Source: Sphaerisporangium rhizosphaerae | GTDB lineage: Bacteria; Actinomycetota; Actinomycetes; Streptosporangiales; Streptosporangiaceae | Direction: 5' to 3' | DNA: 64,000 nt | Assembly: GCF_042665155.1 (NCBI RefSeq) | Contig: NZ_JBHTCG010000040.1 | Location: 4,844-68,843, forward strand | Part shown: positions 8,456 through 17,328 of the stretch, one piece after another | Position numbering within the stretch: the first letter of the stretch is position 1 | Layout of the letters: the number at the start of each line of letters is the position of its first letter | Made by a program: the position numbers and the translations under genes | The notes under the pieces: model-generated | Seen by the model: the letters and a program-made list of their open reading frames with translations, nothing else | The model's database searches: none | What the model was told of the DNA's origin: nothing

Positions 8456-8862
8456 CGATATATCCCGCCCGTATAACAGGTCCCGTCCGTTGATGTCCCG
8501 CTGAGAAACCCTTTCCGACAGAAAAGACCGGCGGCACCGCCCGCCGACGGCACAGAGAAGAAACACCCCGCCGGTACGAACGGACCACCGGTCCGCGACG
8601 ACGGCGGGAGAACCAGAGAAAACCCGGCCGGCACCGGATAGGGAATTCCCCTCGGCCCGGCCGACCGGATGCGACGCCCGGCGACGCGAGCGGCTCCCCG
8701 CTCCGCCCCGAAGCCCGTGGCCCCGTCGCCCGAGACGCCTTCCCCCTCCCCGCACCACCCCCTCCGCGCCAGCGCGTTCCCTCAGCGCGCCCGCGTCCGG
8801 CCTCCTCGCCGGCGGCTCCCGCCAGGAGCGCCGGCGGCCCGGCCGGCACGCGCGCCGCCCGA
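8456..8862. other. Spacer between the two peptide cassettes, no gene seen
   Basis: About 400 bases separate cassette 1 from cassette 2. Purine-rich stretches (GAGAAACC, CAGAGAAGAAACACC, AGAACCAGAGAAAACC) lie in the first half and a Pro/Arg-coding GC-rich stretch in the second. No open frame has a convincing ribosome site, and no strong hairpin follows the first stop codon. A third peptide copy was looked for by eye and not found. Confidence 0.5.
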
Positions 8863-9116
8863 TGGCAGGAAGCGGTCACGGCCGTGCAGCTTGCTGCCGC
8901 CGAATCGTCTGGTCCGGGGGGCTTGAATGCCGGAGAGTTGTTCGTGCAAGGACAAAACGAAAAGCCCTCGAGAAAAGAGAGAACGAAATGACCTCCACCG
9001 CTTTCTCCGCCGCCACCGCCACCCGTTCCGCCGGCACCACCTGGGACGCCGCCTCGCGCACCGCCGGCACCACGTGGGACGGTTACTCCCGCACCGCCGG
9101 AACCACCTGGGACTGA
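8863..9116 (+). repeat. Tandemly duplicated peptide cassette, copy 2
   Basis: Second copy of the ~250-bp cassette, offset 657 bases from the first and in the same orientation. The 80-base leader block 8884-8963 is nearly identical to 8227-8306. Similarity ends at the peptide stop codon, so the duplicated unit is leader plus gene. Confidence 0.9.
8988..9116 (+). CDS. 42-residue repeat peptide ending in GTTWD, copy 2
   Basis: Paralogue of the peptide at 8330-8455, with one extra Thr in the head (MTSTAFSAATATR) and otherwise the same residues, including three GTTWD units. The upstream purine run GAGAAAAGAGAGAACGAA could serve as ribosome site. Its upstream frame is shifted relative to copy 1, which fixes ATG 8988 as the start. 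No modification enzyme, protease or transporter is adjacent. The nearest genes are the beta-helical membrane protein (opposite strand) and the acidic DUF5709-like protein (minus). Confidence 0.7.
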   Translation: MTSTAFSAATATRSAGTTWDAASRTAGTTWDGYSRTAGTTWD

Positions 9117-9475
9117 CCGGCGACCGAATTCACGACAGAAAGACGATCGCCCGCCGAACGCCCCGGAAGAAAATGACCGCGGCCCGGCACCCCGAAAAGC
9201 CTCACCCGGCCGGTACCGCAGAATCACCGCCGGCGACCCGGTTCCACCGCCGCGAATGAAATGGCGGCCCGGGCGCAGATCGCACGATACAAGCCGAAAG
9301 ATATGACGACGAGAAAGAGCCGTGAAGCGCACCGGCTCCCGCCGTCAGCCCCGTGACCGACGGGGCCGCCCTCCCGTCACAAGCCCCCTCGGGCCCCTCG
9401 CGCCCGTCGCAAGCCCCTCGGCCCTCGCGCCCCGTGACAGCCCTCCTCGGGCCCCCTCGTTCCCGTAGCGGCCGC
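9117..9475. other. Intergenic stretch after the second peptide gene
   Basis: About 360 bases. The left part is moderately A-rich and has no convincing open frame. The right part (about 9355-9465) is a loose array of short direct repeats built on GCCCCTCGGGCCCCTCG-like units beside the end of the DUF5709-like gene. No hairpin of terminator quality was identified. Confidence 0.4.
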
Positions 9476-9784
9476 TCAGTCGCGTTCGATGTGCATCGCG
9501 CGTTCCTCGGCGGAGAAGTCGCCGTCGTCCGCGCCGACCTCCGAGGCGTACTCCTCGGACTCCTCGTCGGGGTGGGCGCCCTCGTCCGGCGCCACGAAGC
9601 GGTACTCCTCGCGCGGCACATGGGCGCGTTCCGGGGCCTCCTGCCACAACCGGCGCGAGATGCCGTCCCGGTCGGCCGGATCGTCGCCCACGATCTCGTG
9701 ACCGATGGGGAGGTTGTCGGTCCACTCCTCGATCTCGGTCAGCTGCTCGTCGTCGCCCATGTCGTCGGTGCCGCGTCCGGTCAT
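9476..9784 (-). CDS. Small acidic DUF5709-like protein
   Basis: A 102-residue, strongly acidic, soluble protein of unknown function. Features resembling the DUF5709 family of Actinobacteria are an early DDEQLTEIEEW segment, an Arg-Leu-Trp-Gln-Glu middle, a VAPDEGAHPDEESEEYA block (about 65-80) and a C-terminal FSAEERAMHI. The family carries no catalytic motif. ATG 9784 is preceded by GGGTAGGGCAGAGAC; a second ATG eight codons in is possible. It is separated by about 150 bases from glgC, also on the minus strand. Confidence 0.65.
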   Translation of the reverse strand: MTGRGTDDMGDDEQLTEIEEWTDNLPIGHEIVGDDPADRDGISRRLWQEAPERAHVPREEYRFVAPDEGAHPDEESEEYASEVGADDGDFSAEERAMHIERD

Positions 9785-9937
9785 GTCTCTGCCCTACCCA
9801 TGTGGTGCGATGGCCCGCTCACGCGCTGCCATGAAATCACTCGCCATAGGCAAGATATCTGGACACACCGGACGCCCCGTACGCCGCACCCCGGCCGTAC
9901 GCGACGCGCCCGCCCGGTCCGGCGCACCGCGCGCCGA

Positions 9938-11173
9938 TCAGCGCTCGACCACCTCGTTCTTGCCGATCACCACCACGCCCTCGCGCGTCACCGCGAAGCG
10001 GGAGCGGTCGAACTCCAGATCCAGGCCGATGCGGGCGCCGTCGGGGATCACCACGTTCTTGTCGATGATGGCCCGGCGGACGATCGCCCCCCGGCCGACC
10101 TTGACGCTCCCCATGAGCACCGAGTCCTCCACCAGGGAGTGCGAGTGCAGCACCACGCCCGGCGACAGGATCGAGCGCACGGCGGTGGCGCCGGAGACGA
10201 TCACGCCCGGCGAGACCAGCGAGTCGATGGCGTGCCCGACGCGGTCGCCGTCGTTGTGGACGAACTTGGCGGGCGGCAGCGGGTCGTGCCCGGTGTAGAT
10301 CGGCCAGCGGTCGTTGTAGAGGTTGAACACCGGGTGCACCGACACCAGGTCCATGTGCGCGTCGTAGTAGGCGTCCAGGGTCCCGACGTCCCGCCAGTAG
10401 CCGCGGTCGCGCTCGGTGGAGCCCGGGACGGCGTTGTGGGCGAAGTCGTACACCTCGGCGCCGCCCGACTTGACGAACATGGGGATGATGTTGCCGCCCA
10501 GGTCGTGCTTGCTGCTCGGGTCGAGGGCGTCCTCCCTGAGCGCGTCGATCATCGCCTGGGTCTTGAAGACGTAGTTGCCCATGGAGGCGTAGACCTGGTC
10601 GGGGGCGTCCGGCAGGCCGATGGCGTCGGTGGGCTTCTCGCGGAAGGCCACGATCCGGTGCCCGGCGGGGTCGGTCTCGATCACCCCGAACTGGTCGGCG
10701 AGCGCCAGGGGCTGGCGGATGGCGGCGACCGTCACGTCGGCGCCGGAGTCGATGTGCTGCTCCACCATCTGCCGCGGGTCCATGCGGTAGATGTGGTCGG
10801 CCCCGAAGACGATGCAGTGCTCGGGCAGCTCGTCGTAGATCAGGTTCAGGTTCTGGAACAGCGCGTCCGCCGACCCGGCGAACCAGCGGGGGCCGAGCCG
10901 CTGCTGGGCGGGCACCGGGGTGACGTAGTTGCCGAGCATCGTCGACATGCGCCAGGTGCGGGTGACGTGGCGGTCGAGGCTGTGGCTCTTGTACTGGGTC
11001 AGGACGACGATCTTGAGGTAGCCGCCGTTGGTCAGGTTCGACAGCACGAAGTCGACCAGCCGGTAGATCCCTCCGAAGGGCACCGCCGGCTTGGCCCGGT
11101 CGGCCGTGAGCGGCATCAGCCGCTTCCCCTCGCCACCGGCCAGCACGATCGCGAGGATTCTGGGCGTCGTCAT
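9938..11173 (-). CDS. glgC: Glucose-1-phosphate adenylyltransferase (ADP-glucose pyrophosphorylase)
   Basis: A 411-residue enzyme making ADP-glucose from ATP and glucose-1-phosphate, the committed step of bacterial glycogen and alpha-glucan synthesis. It has the N-terminal nucleotide-binding motif GGEGKRLMPLT, KPAVPFGG shortly after, FREKPTDA in the sugar-phosphate site, and a C-terminal left-handed beta-helix with hexapeptide-like repeats (about 290-400). Length is normal for the family. It is transcribed away from the glycogen synthase gene, sharing a 68-base intergenic region, an arrangement also seen in mycobacteria. Start is ATG at 11173. Confidence 0.97.
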   Translation of the reverse strand: MTTPRILAIVLAGGEGKRLMPLTADRAKPAVPFGGIYRLVDFVLSNLTNGGYLKIVVLTQYKSHSLDRHVTRTWRMSTMLGNYVTPVPAQQRLGPRWFAGSADALFQNLNLIYDELPEHCIVFGADHIYRMDPRQMVEQHIDSGADVTVAAIRQPLALADQFGVIETDPAGHRIVAFREKPTDAIGLPDAPDQVYASMGNYVFKTQAMIDALREDALDPSSKHDLGGNIIPMFVKSGGAEVYDFAHNAVPGSTERDRGYWRDVGTLDAYYDAHMDLVSVHPVFNLYNDRWPIYTGHDPLPPAKFVHNDGDRVGHAIDSLVSPGVIVSGATAVRSILSPGVVLHSHSLVEDSVLMGSVKVGRGAIVRRAIIDKNVVIPDGARIGLDLEFDRSRFAVTREGVVVIGKNEVVER

Positions 11174-11241
11174 AGCACCGACGTTACCCGGCTTTACCCA
11201 GCTAAATCCGACGAAACACCCTGGACCACTAAGGTTTACCC

Positions 11242-12417
11242 ATGCGCGTCGATCTGCTGAGCCGTGAGTACCCGCCCGAGGTGTACGGCGGCGCCGGAGT
11301 CCATGTCGAGTACCTCGCCCGAGAGCTGCGGAGCCTGGTGGACGTGCGGGTGCGCTGCTTCGGCGCGCGTCGCGAGGAGGGCGGCGTCGACGCCTACGGC
11401 GTCCCCGGCGGTCTCGCGTCCGCCAACCCGGCCCTGCAGGTGCTCGGCGTGGACCTGGAGATGGCCGCCGCGTGCGAGGGCGCGGACATCGTGCACAGCC
11501 ACACCTGGTACGCCAACTTCGCCGGGCACGTCGCCAAGCTGCTGTACGGGGTGCCGCACGTGGTCACCACCCACAGCCTGGAGCCGCTGCGCCCGTGGAA
11601 GGCCGAGCAGCTCGGCGGCGGCTACGCCCTGTCCGGCTTCGCCGAGCGCACGGCGTTGCTGAACGCCGACGCGGTCATCGCGGTGTCGGAGGGCATGCGG
11701 CGCGACGTCCTCGCCTGCTACCCGGAGATCGCGCCCGAGCGGGTGACCGTCGTCCACAACGGCATCGACACCCAGGAGTACGCCCCCGACCACGGCACCG
11801 ACGTCCTGCTCGCGCACGGCATCGACCCCGCCAGGCCCTACGTCGTCTTCGTCGGGCGCATCACCCGCCAGAAGGGGCTGGCCCACCTGCTGCGCGCCGC
11901 CCGCTCGCTGCCGCCGCAGGCCCAGCTCGTCCTGTGCGCCGGAGCCCCCGACACCCCCGAGATCGCCGCGGAGGTGACCGGCCTGGTCGAGGAGCTGCGC
12001 GCGAGCAGGTCGGGGGTGGTGTGGATCTCCCAGATGCTCCCCAGGCCGCAGGTCATCCAGATCCTCACCCGCGCCGCCGTGTTCGTCTGCCCCTCGGTCT
12101 ACGAGCCGATGGGCATCGTCAACCTGGAGGCCATGGCGTGCGAGACCGCGGTGGTGGCCACCGCGACCGGCGGCATCCCCGAGGTCGTCGCCGACGGCGA
12201 GACCGGCCTGCTCGTCCCCATCGAGCAGGGCGCCGACGGCGAGCCGCTCGATCCGGCCGCGTTCGCGGACGCCATCGCCGCCCGGGTGACCCGGCTCCTG
12301 GACGACCCGTCCCTCGCCGCCGCCATGGGCCAGGCCGGCCGCCGCCGCGCCGTCGACCACTTCAGCTGGCCCGCCATAGCCACCCGCACCCAGGCCCTCT
12401 ACCAATCCCTGAAATGA
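11242..12417 (+). CDS. glgA: Actinobacterial GT4 glycogen synthase / maltose-1-phosphate synthase
   Basis: A 391-residue GT-B glycosyltransferase of the Corynebacterium-type glycogen synthase family. The N-terminus SREYPPEVYGGAGVH is diagnostic, as are RITRQKG and the nucleotide-sugar site YEPMGIVNLEAMAC (Glu-x7-Glu). It uses ADP-glucose from GlgC. The mycobacterial homologue (GlgM) joins it to glucose-1-phosphate to make maltose-1-phosphate for alpha-glucan assembly, and that role is likely here too. AAGG lies nine bases before the ATG at 11242. Divergent from glgC, implying shared control of the pathway. Confidence 0.93.
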   Translation: MRVDLLSREYPPEVYGGAGVHVEYLARELRSLVDVRVRCFGARREEGGVDAYGVPGGLASANPALQVLGVDLEMAAACEGADIVHSHTWYANFAGHVAKLLYGVPHVVTTHSLEPLRPWKAEQLGGGYALSGFAERTALLNADAVIAVSEGMRRDVLACYPEIAPERVTVVHNGIDTQEYAPDHGTDVLLAHGIDPARPYVVFVGRITRQKGLAHLLRAARSLPPQAQLVLCAGAPDTPEIAAEVTGLVEELRASRSGVVWISQMLPRPQVIQILTRAAVFVCPSVYEPMGIVNLEAMACETAVVATATGGIPEVVADGETGLLVPIEQGADGEPLDPAAFADAIAARVTRLLDDPSLAAAMGQAGRRRAVDHFSWPAIATRTQALYQSLK

Positions 12418-12594
12418 CCCGCCCCCCGGTCCGCTCACCCGGACCGGGCGCGGCGGTTGTCGAGGTCGAGGTCTTCGATGTTGGGGGAGAGGATCTCGGT
12501 CGCGACCGGTAGCGTCGAGGTTCATGAGCGATGAAGCGTCGGGGCCGCGCCGGTGGGTCCGGTACGTGATGCCGGCGATGGCACTACTAGCGCC

Positions 12595-13794
12595 GTGAAG
12601 GGCGACACTCCGCAGGAGGAGATCCGCAGACACCATCTCGGGGCGGTGCTGCGGCAGGTGCATCTGGCAGGGCCGATCTCGCGTGCGGCGCTGGCGAACC
12701 GGCTGGGCCTGAACCGCAGCACGATCCTGGCGCTGGCCACGCGGCTCACGGCCGCGGGTCTGGTGCGTGAGGAGGCTTCGGGTACGACGGGTCGGGCGGG
12801 TCGGCCGTCGCTGGTGGTGCGGCCTGAGAGCGGCCGGTGGTATGTGCTGGCTTTCGATGTGGCGGTGGATCGGCTGGTCGCCGCCAGGGTCGGGCTCGGC
12901 GGTCTGGTACTGGAGCGCAGGGAGGCGCCCCGGCGGCGAAGCAGGCATGCCGATCTCGACGAGGTGGTCGGTGTCCTGGCCGGGTTCGGCCGCGCGCTCG
13001 TGGACGCGGCGCCCCGGAGCGCGAGGTGCCTCGGGGTCGGCACGTCGTACTGCGGTTTGGTCAGGGCCGCCGACGGGATGGTGCTCCTGGCTCCCAACGT
13101 GGGCTGGACCGACCTGGATTTCGTGCCCGCGCTCAGCCGGCGGCTGGGGCTGCCCGTGGCAGTCGGCAACGAAGCCCACCTGGGCGCTGTGGCCGAGCAT
13201 GAGCGCGGAGCGGGCATCGGCCAGCAGAATCTTGTCTACCTGCACGGGGATGTCGGGGTGGGTGGTGGCATCATCGTGGGCGGCAGGCTGCTGGGCGGCG
13301 ATGACGGCTACGGCGCCGAACTCGGGCACATGATCGTTAATCCCTTTGGCGGCCGTTCCTGCAACTGCGGTTCGCGCGGCTGCCTGGAGGCAGAAGTGGG
13401 CGAGGCGGCGCTGCTGGAGGCGTCCGGACGCACCAGCGGGCCGGGCGGGCGGGATGGCGTACGAGCCGTCGTGGAAGCGGCCGAGAACGGTGACGAGGCC
13501 GCCCGCAAGGCCTTGGACCGTGTCGGCGACTGGCTCGGGATCGGCGTGGTCAACCTGATCAACCTCTTCAATCCCGGAGTCGTCGTCTTCGGCGGCACAC
13601 TCGGCGACATCTACCAGGGTGCGGCACCTCAGGTCCACGCGCGCGTGGCGGCTAGTGTCCTGCCCGTCTCCCGGGGGGTAGGGTTGCGCACCTCGATGCT
13701 GCGCGATGACGCCCCATTGGTCGGCGCGGCGGAACTCGCTTTCTCCCGCGTCCTGGCCGACCCGTTGGACGCACTCGCTTCCACAGCACCGTGA
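12595..13794 (+). CDS. ROK-family transcriptional repressor / sugar-responsive regulator
   Basis: A 399-residue protein with an N-terminal winged helix-turn-helix (residues 10-70; GPISRAALANRLGLNRSTI) joined to a sugar-kinase-like ROK domain. The ROK zinc site is intact: GH followed by CNCGSRGCLEA (about 242-265). The phosphate-binding Gly-rich segment GDVGVGGGIIVGG is also present. Such proteins (XylR/NagC/Mlc type) bind sugars and release DNA. GTG at 12595 is chosen over an upstream in-frame GTG because the sequence before it lacks coding character and the HTH then begins at the usual distance. TACTAG just before the GTG suggests a short or absent leader. Its target is not evident; the glycogen pair lies upstream. 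Confidence 0.88.
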   Translation: MKGDTPQEEIRRHHLGAVLRQVHLAGPISRAALANRLGLNRSTILALATRLTAAGLVREEASGTTGRAGRPSLVVRPESGRWYVLAFDVAVDRLVAARVGLGGLVLERREAPRRRSRHADLDEVVGVLAGFGRALVDAAPRSARCLGVGTSYCGLVRAADGMVLLAPNVGWTDLDFVPALSRRLGLPVAVGNEAHLGAVAEHERGAGIGQQNLVYLHGDVGVGGGIIVGGRLLGGDDGYGAELGHMIVNPFGGRSCNCGSRGCLEAEVGEAALLEASGRTSGPGGRDGVRAVVEAAENGDEAARKALDRVGDWLGIGVVNLINLFNPGVVVFGGTLGDIYQGAAPQVHARVAASVLPVSRGVGLRTSMLRDDAPLVGAAELAFSRVLADPLDALASTAP

Positions 13795-13884
13795 GCCTCG
13801 TCCGGTCCGCTTGAAGGCGGGCTGAGGCCTTCAAGAAGGTGCCGACCGCGGCCTCGCCCGCAAATGCATCGTCTTCCAGGTAGG

Positions 13885-14556
13885 TCAGGTGGGGTCGCCG
13901 GGGGAGATGAGGCCGGTTTCGTAGGCGACGACCACGGCCTGGACGCGGTCGCGCAGGCCCAGTTTGGACAGGACGCGGGCGACGTGGGTCTTCACCGTGG
14001 CCACGCTGAGGGTCAGCCGGTCGGCGAGTTCGGCGTTGCTGAGGCCGGTGGCGAGCAGGCGCAGCACGTCCAGTTCCCGGGGCGTGAGCTGGGAGAGGTC
14101 GCGGTGGAGGGCGGGCCGCACGGTGTCGCGGCGGGCGAAACGTTCGACCAGGCGGCGGGTGATGGTGGGCGCGAGCAGGGCGTCGCCGGAGCGCACGAGC
14201 CGCACCGCGGCCACCAGGTGCTCGGGGGTGACGTCCTTGAGCAGGAACCCGCTCGCTCCCGCGGCGAGCGCCGCGTACACGTAGTGGTCGAGGTCGTAGG
14301 TGGTCAGGATCAGCACGCGGGTGTCCTCGGCGCCGCCGGCGAGGATCCGCCGGGTGGCTTCCAGGCCGTCCATCCGCGGCATCCGGATGTCCATGAGCAC
14401 GACGTCGGGCCTGGTGCGGCGGACCGCGGCGATGGCCTCGTCCCCGTCGGCGGCCTCGGCCGCCACCTCGATGCCGTCGGCGGCGAGGATCATGCGGAAT
14501 CCGGTGCGCACCAGTGCCTGGTCGTCGGCGATGACGGCGCGCAGTCGGCCGGTCAT
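13885..14556 (-). CDS. NarL/LuxR-family response regulator
   Basis: A 223-residue regulator. The receiver domain (1-120) has the acidic pair in IADDQ and a phospho-accepting Asp in VLMDIRMPRMDG (about residue 55), and Lys in LLKDV. The C-terminal LuxR HTH covers LTPRELDVLRLLATGLSNAELADRL to SKLGLRDRVQAV. It is encoded directly after its sensor kinase with a four-base ATGA overlap. It is divergent from an ABC transporter operon that it probably controls, as is usual for such clusters in actinomycetes. Confidence 0.95.
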   Translation of the reverse strand: MTGRLRAVIADDQALVRTGFRMILAADGIEVAAEAADGDEAIAAVRRTRPDVVLMDIRMPRMDGLEATRRILAGGAEDTRVLILTTYDLDHYVYAALAAGASGFLLKDVTPEHLVAAVRLVRSGDALLAPTITRRLVERFARRDTVRPALHRDLSQLTPRELDVLRLLATGLSNAELADRLTLSVATVKTHVARVLSKLGLRDRVQAVVVAYETGLISPGDPT

Positions 14557-16175
14557 GCGGTCCTCCAGGGGACGCGGGCCCTGATCGTGAAGCCGCCCCC
14601 GGCCATGTGCCCGGCGTCCAGGGTCCCGCCGTAGACGGCGAGCCGCTCGCGCAGCCCGATCAGCCCCCTGCCGCCGCCGGTGCGCGGTCCGGAGGTCCGT
14701 GCTCCGCCGGTGTCGGTCACCTCGATCTCCAGCCAGTCGCCGTCGTGGCCGATCGTCACGGCCGCGGCGGCGCCGGCCGCGTGCTTGATCGTGTTGGTGA
14801 GGGCCTCCTGGACGACGCGGTAGGCGGCCAGGTCGACGCCGGGCGGCAGCGGCCCGGGAGGCGACCCCGTGACGCGCACCGGCACTCCGGCGGCGCGGAC
14901 GCGTTCCACCAGGGCGTCGAGCTGGTCGAGCCCAGGCTGGGGGGCGAGCCCGTCGGCGGGCCCGTCGAGGCGGTCGCCGCCCGGGCCGGCGAGCAGGCCC
15001 ATGAGATGGCGCAGCTCGGACATGGCGGCCCGGCCGCCCGACTCGATCGCGAGCAGAGCCTGCTTCGACTGTTCCGGCTCGGCGTCCATCACCTTGCGCG
15101 CCGCGCCCGCCTGGATCACCATCACGCTGACATTGTGGGTCACCACGTCGTGGAGCTCGGCGGCGATCCGGGACCGCTCCTCGGCGACGGCCCTGCGCAT
15201 GGCCTCCGCCTGCGTCTGCCGCAGCTCGGCGAACCGGTGGTGGCTCGCTCCCAGCCGTCGCCGCCAGTAACGGACGAAGCTCCCGACGACGCCGACGCTC
15301 AGCAGGACGACGAACGGCCCCATCCAGTTCGGCAGCTCGGGCGTGACGTCCCGGAAGGCGCCACCGGCGAGCCCCGCCGCGAGCACGAGGCCCCCCATCG
15401 CCAGGACCCGGTTGCGGCCGTGGGCGGCGGCGCCGTACGCGGCGACGGCGCAGGTCAGCACCGTGATCAGGGTGGCGTACGAGTGGGTGGCCTGCGCCGC
15501 GGCCAGCACCACCCAGAAGGTGAGCAGCGGGTAGCGGCGCCGCAGGGCCAGCGGTAACGCCGTCATCGCCACCAGGAACGCGGGCGGCCCGTCGGGCGGA
15601 GGGTGGACGGTCGCGACGCCGGGCCGGTGGCAGGAGAGCGGTGACGGGCCGTCGGGCGTGACGCGGGACCGGTGGCAGGAGAGTGGGGACGCGCCGTCGG
15701 GCGCGATGCCGGCCGGCCGGCCGGAGAGTCGGGACGGATCGTCGGGCACCACGCCGCCCGACGGGCCGTCGGGAGTGACGCCATGAAAGAGTGGCCGGCC
15801 GGTCGCGGCATCGGGAGCCGTGGGCGGATCGGGAGGCGCGGGAGGATCGGGAGCCGCGGGGGGGTCGGGAGCGGCGGGGGGATCGGGGGCCGCGGGGGGA
15901 TCGGGGGCCGCCGGGTGGGCGCCGGCGGGTCCGAGCCGCAGGAGCTCGACCATTTGGGCCTGGTCCTCGCCGGAGCCGAGCACGGGATGACCCGCCGACG
16001 CGGCGACCGCGGCGACCGCCAGAAGGAGGGCGATCACCACGTCGGCGGCGAAGGCCGCGCGAGACGGCTTCCGGAGCCGCTCGCCACGCCGGTCCTGGTC
16101 GTCCTCGTCCAGCGGGCCGCCCGGGTCGAGCACCTGCCGCCACCACCGCGGTCGTTCACCGGTTTCCACCGGCAC
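14553..16175 (-). CDS. Sensor histidine kinase with proline-rich repeat loop
   Basis: A 540-residue kinase. Membrane helices lie at about 38-60 and then a group at about 205-330. The dimerisation domain has the phospho-His in AAELHDVVTHN (HisKA_3), with the ATPase N-box VVQEALTNTIKHA and a G-rich GLIGLRERL near the C-terminus. Between helix 1 and the next is a 130-residue low-complexity loop: five or six PDPPAA repeats, then imperfect repeats around PDGPSPLSCHR. This loop is unusual for the family and is built from DNA tandem repeats. GTG 16175 is chosen because helix 1 follows at a normal distance; no clear ribosome site supports it. Confidence 0.88.
   Translation of the reverse strand: MPVETGERPRWWRQVLDPGGPLDEDDQDRRGERLRKPSRAAFAADVVIALLLAVAAVAASAGHPVLGSGEDQAQMVELLRLGPAGAHPAAPDPPAAPDPPAAPDPPAAPDPPAPPDPPTAPDAATGRPLFHGVTPDGPSGGVVPDDPSRLSGRPAGIAPDGASPLSCHRSRVTPDGPSPLSCHRPGVATVHPPPDGPPAFLVAMTALPLALRRRYPLLTFWVVLAAAQATHSYATLITVLTCAVAAYGAAAHGRNRVLAMGGLVLAAGLAGGAFRDVTPELPNWMGPFVVLLSVGVVGSFVRYWRRRLGASHHRFAELRQTQAEAMRRAVAEERSRIAAELHDVVTHNVSVMVIQAGAARKVMDAEPEQSKQALLAIESGGRAAMSELRHLMGLLAGPGGDRLDGPADGLAPQPGLDQLDALVERVRAAGVPVRVTGSPPGPLPPGVDLAAYRVVQEALTNTIKHAAGAAAAVTIGHDGDWLEIEVTDTGGARTSGPRTGGGRGLIGLRERLAVYGGTLDAGHMAGGGFTIRARVPWRTA
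15617..15914. repeat. Two tandem-repeat arrays inside the sensor kinase gene
   Basis: 15824-15914 is an array of about six 15-base units (GGATCGGGAGCCGCG-like) encoding PDPPAA. 15617-15782 holds three to four imperfect ~42-base units encoding the TPDGPSPLSCHRP-like segments. Unit length is a multiple of three, so slippage changes loop length without breaking the frame. Confidence 0.75.
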
Positions 16176-16449
16176 ATTGTCACGCCTGCCCGTCCCCGCC
16201 GCATCGGCCGTCGTGACGGGGCTCACGGTCCAGGGGAGTACATCGCAGGGATGACCCGGCGGCCCTTCGTTCTCGGGAGCTACGCGATCTCGGTACGGCG
16301 GCCGACGCGCTCTGGCATGGGTGGTCCCTAGTTTCGTTCCCGCCATCCCGCCGCGCCGTCCGGAGCCGGGGTCGCCGCCGGGGGCCGGCGAAGGCATCGA
16401 GGCCCTTTCACCATCATCCTTCCGACCACTCCTCAAGAGGGGACATAGC

Positions 16450-17328
16450 ATGACCGCTGCCTTGGAGGCCCAGGCACTGGGCAGGAAGTACGGCAGGCGC
16501 TGGGCGCTGCGCGAGTGCACCATCGACATCCCGGCGGGCCACGTCGTGGGGCTGGTGGGCCCCAACGGAGCCGGTAAGACGACGCTGCTGAAGCTGGCCG
16601 GCGGCCAGCTCGAACCGAGCACGGGCGGCATCGTCGTGCTCGGCGGCCGGCCCGGGGACACGCCCGAGCAGCTCGCCAAGGTCGGGTTCGTCGCCCAGGA
16701 CACCCCCGTCTACGCGCGCCTGACCGTCGCCGACCACCTGCGGCTCGGGGCGCGGCTCAACCCCCGCTGGGACGGCGCCCTGGCACGGGAGCGCGTCGCG
16801 CGGCTGGGCCTCGTCCCGGGCCAGCGGGCGGGCAGGTTGTCGGGCGGTCAGCGCGCCCAGCTCGCCCTCACCCTGGGCCTGGCCAAGCGGCCCGAGCTGC
16901 TGATCCTGGACGAGCCGGTCGCCTCGCTCGACCCGCTGGCGCGCCGCGAGTTCCTGCAGGGGCTGACGGAGGCCGCCGCGGCGCACGGGCTGAGCGTGGT
17001 GCTCTCCTCCCACCTGGTCTCCGACCTGGAACGCGTCTGCGACTACCTGATCGTGCTCGTCGACTCCCGCGTCCGGCTGGCCGGGGAGGTCGAGCCGTTG
17101 CTGGCCGCTCATCGCCGGCTCACCGGCCCGCGCCGCGACCCCGGCGGGCACGTGGTCTCCGTCCGCCACACCGAGCGGGAGAGCACGTACGTGGTCCGCG
17201 CCGACGACGCCCGGATTCACGACCCCGGCTGGACGGTCTCCCGGCTCAGTCTGGAGGACCTGGTCCTGGCCTATATGGATCAGCGCACCGAGGCCGACGG
17301 TCCGGTCGCCCTGGAGGTGCGGCGATGA
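16450..17328 (+). CDS. ABC transporter ATP-binding protein
   Basis: A 292-residue ATPase. It shows Walker A GPNGAGKTTLL (residues 38-48), Q-loop FVAQDTPVY, the signature LSGGQRAQ, Walker B LLILDEP, and the H-loop LSSHLVSDLERV. The last ~80 residues form the C-terminal extension typical of ABC-2 exporters. It pairs with the permease whose ATG overlaps its stop. ATG 16450 follows GAGGGGACATAGC. The gene diverges from the kinase/regulator pair, so export of a toxic or cell-surface compound under two-component control is the likely role. Confidence 0.93.
   Translation: MTAALEAQALGRKYGRRWALRECTIDIPAGHVVGLVGPNGAGKTTLLKLAGGQLEPSTGGIVVLGGRPGDTPEQLAKVGFVAQDTPVYARLTVADHLRLGARLNPRWDGALARERVARLGLVPGQRAGRLSGGQRAQLALTLGLAKRPELLILDEPVASLDPLARREFLQGLTEAAAAHGLSVVLSSHLVSDLERVCDYLIVLVDSRVRLAGEVEPLLAAHRRLTGPRRDPGGHVVSVRHTERESTYVVRADDARIHDPGWTVSRLSLEDLVLAYMDQRTEADGPVALEVRR

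Noticed and set aside
8330..9116. Calling the GTTWD peptides graspetides or lanthipeptides
   Set aside because: They have no Cys for thioethers, and there is no ATP-grasp, LanM/LanB, protease or exporter gene nearby. Only the multi-core pattern is suggestive.
8130..9332. Upstream extension of the membrane-protein frame across both peptide cassettes (minus strand)
   Set aside because: The frame is open only because the region is GC-rich. It has no family character, runs antisense to the peptide genes, and a -10-like TACAGT sits just before GTG 8129.
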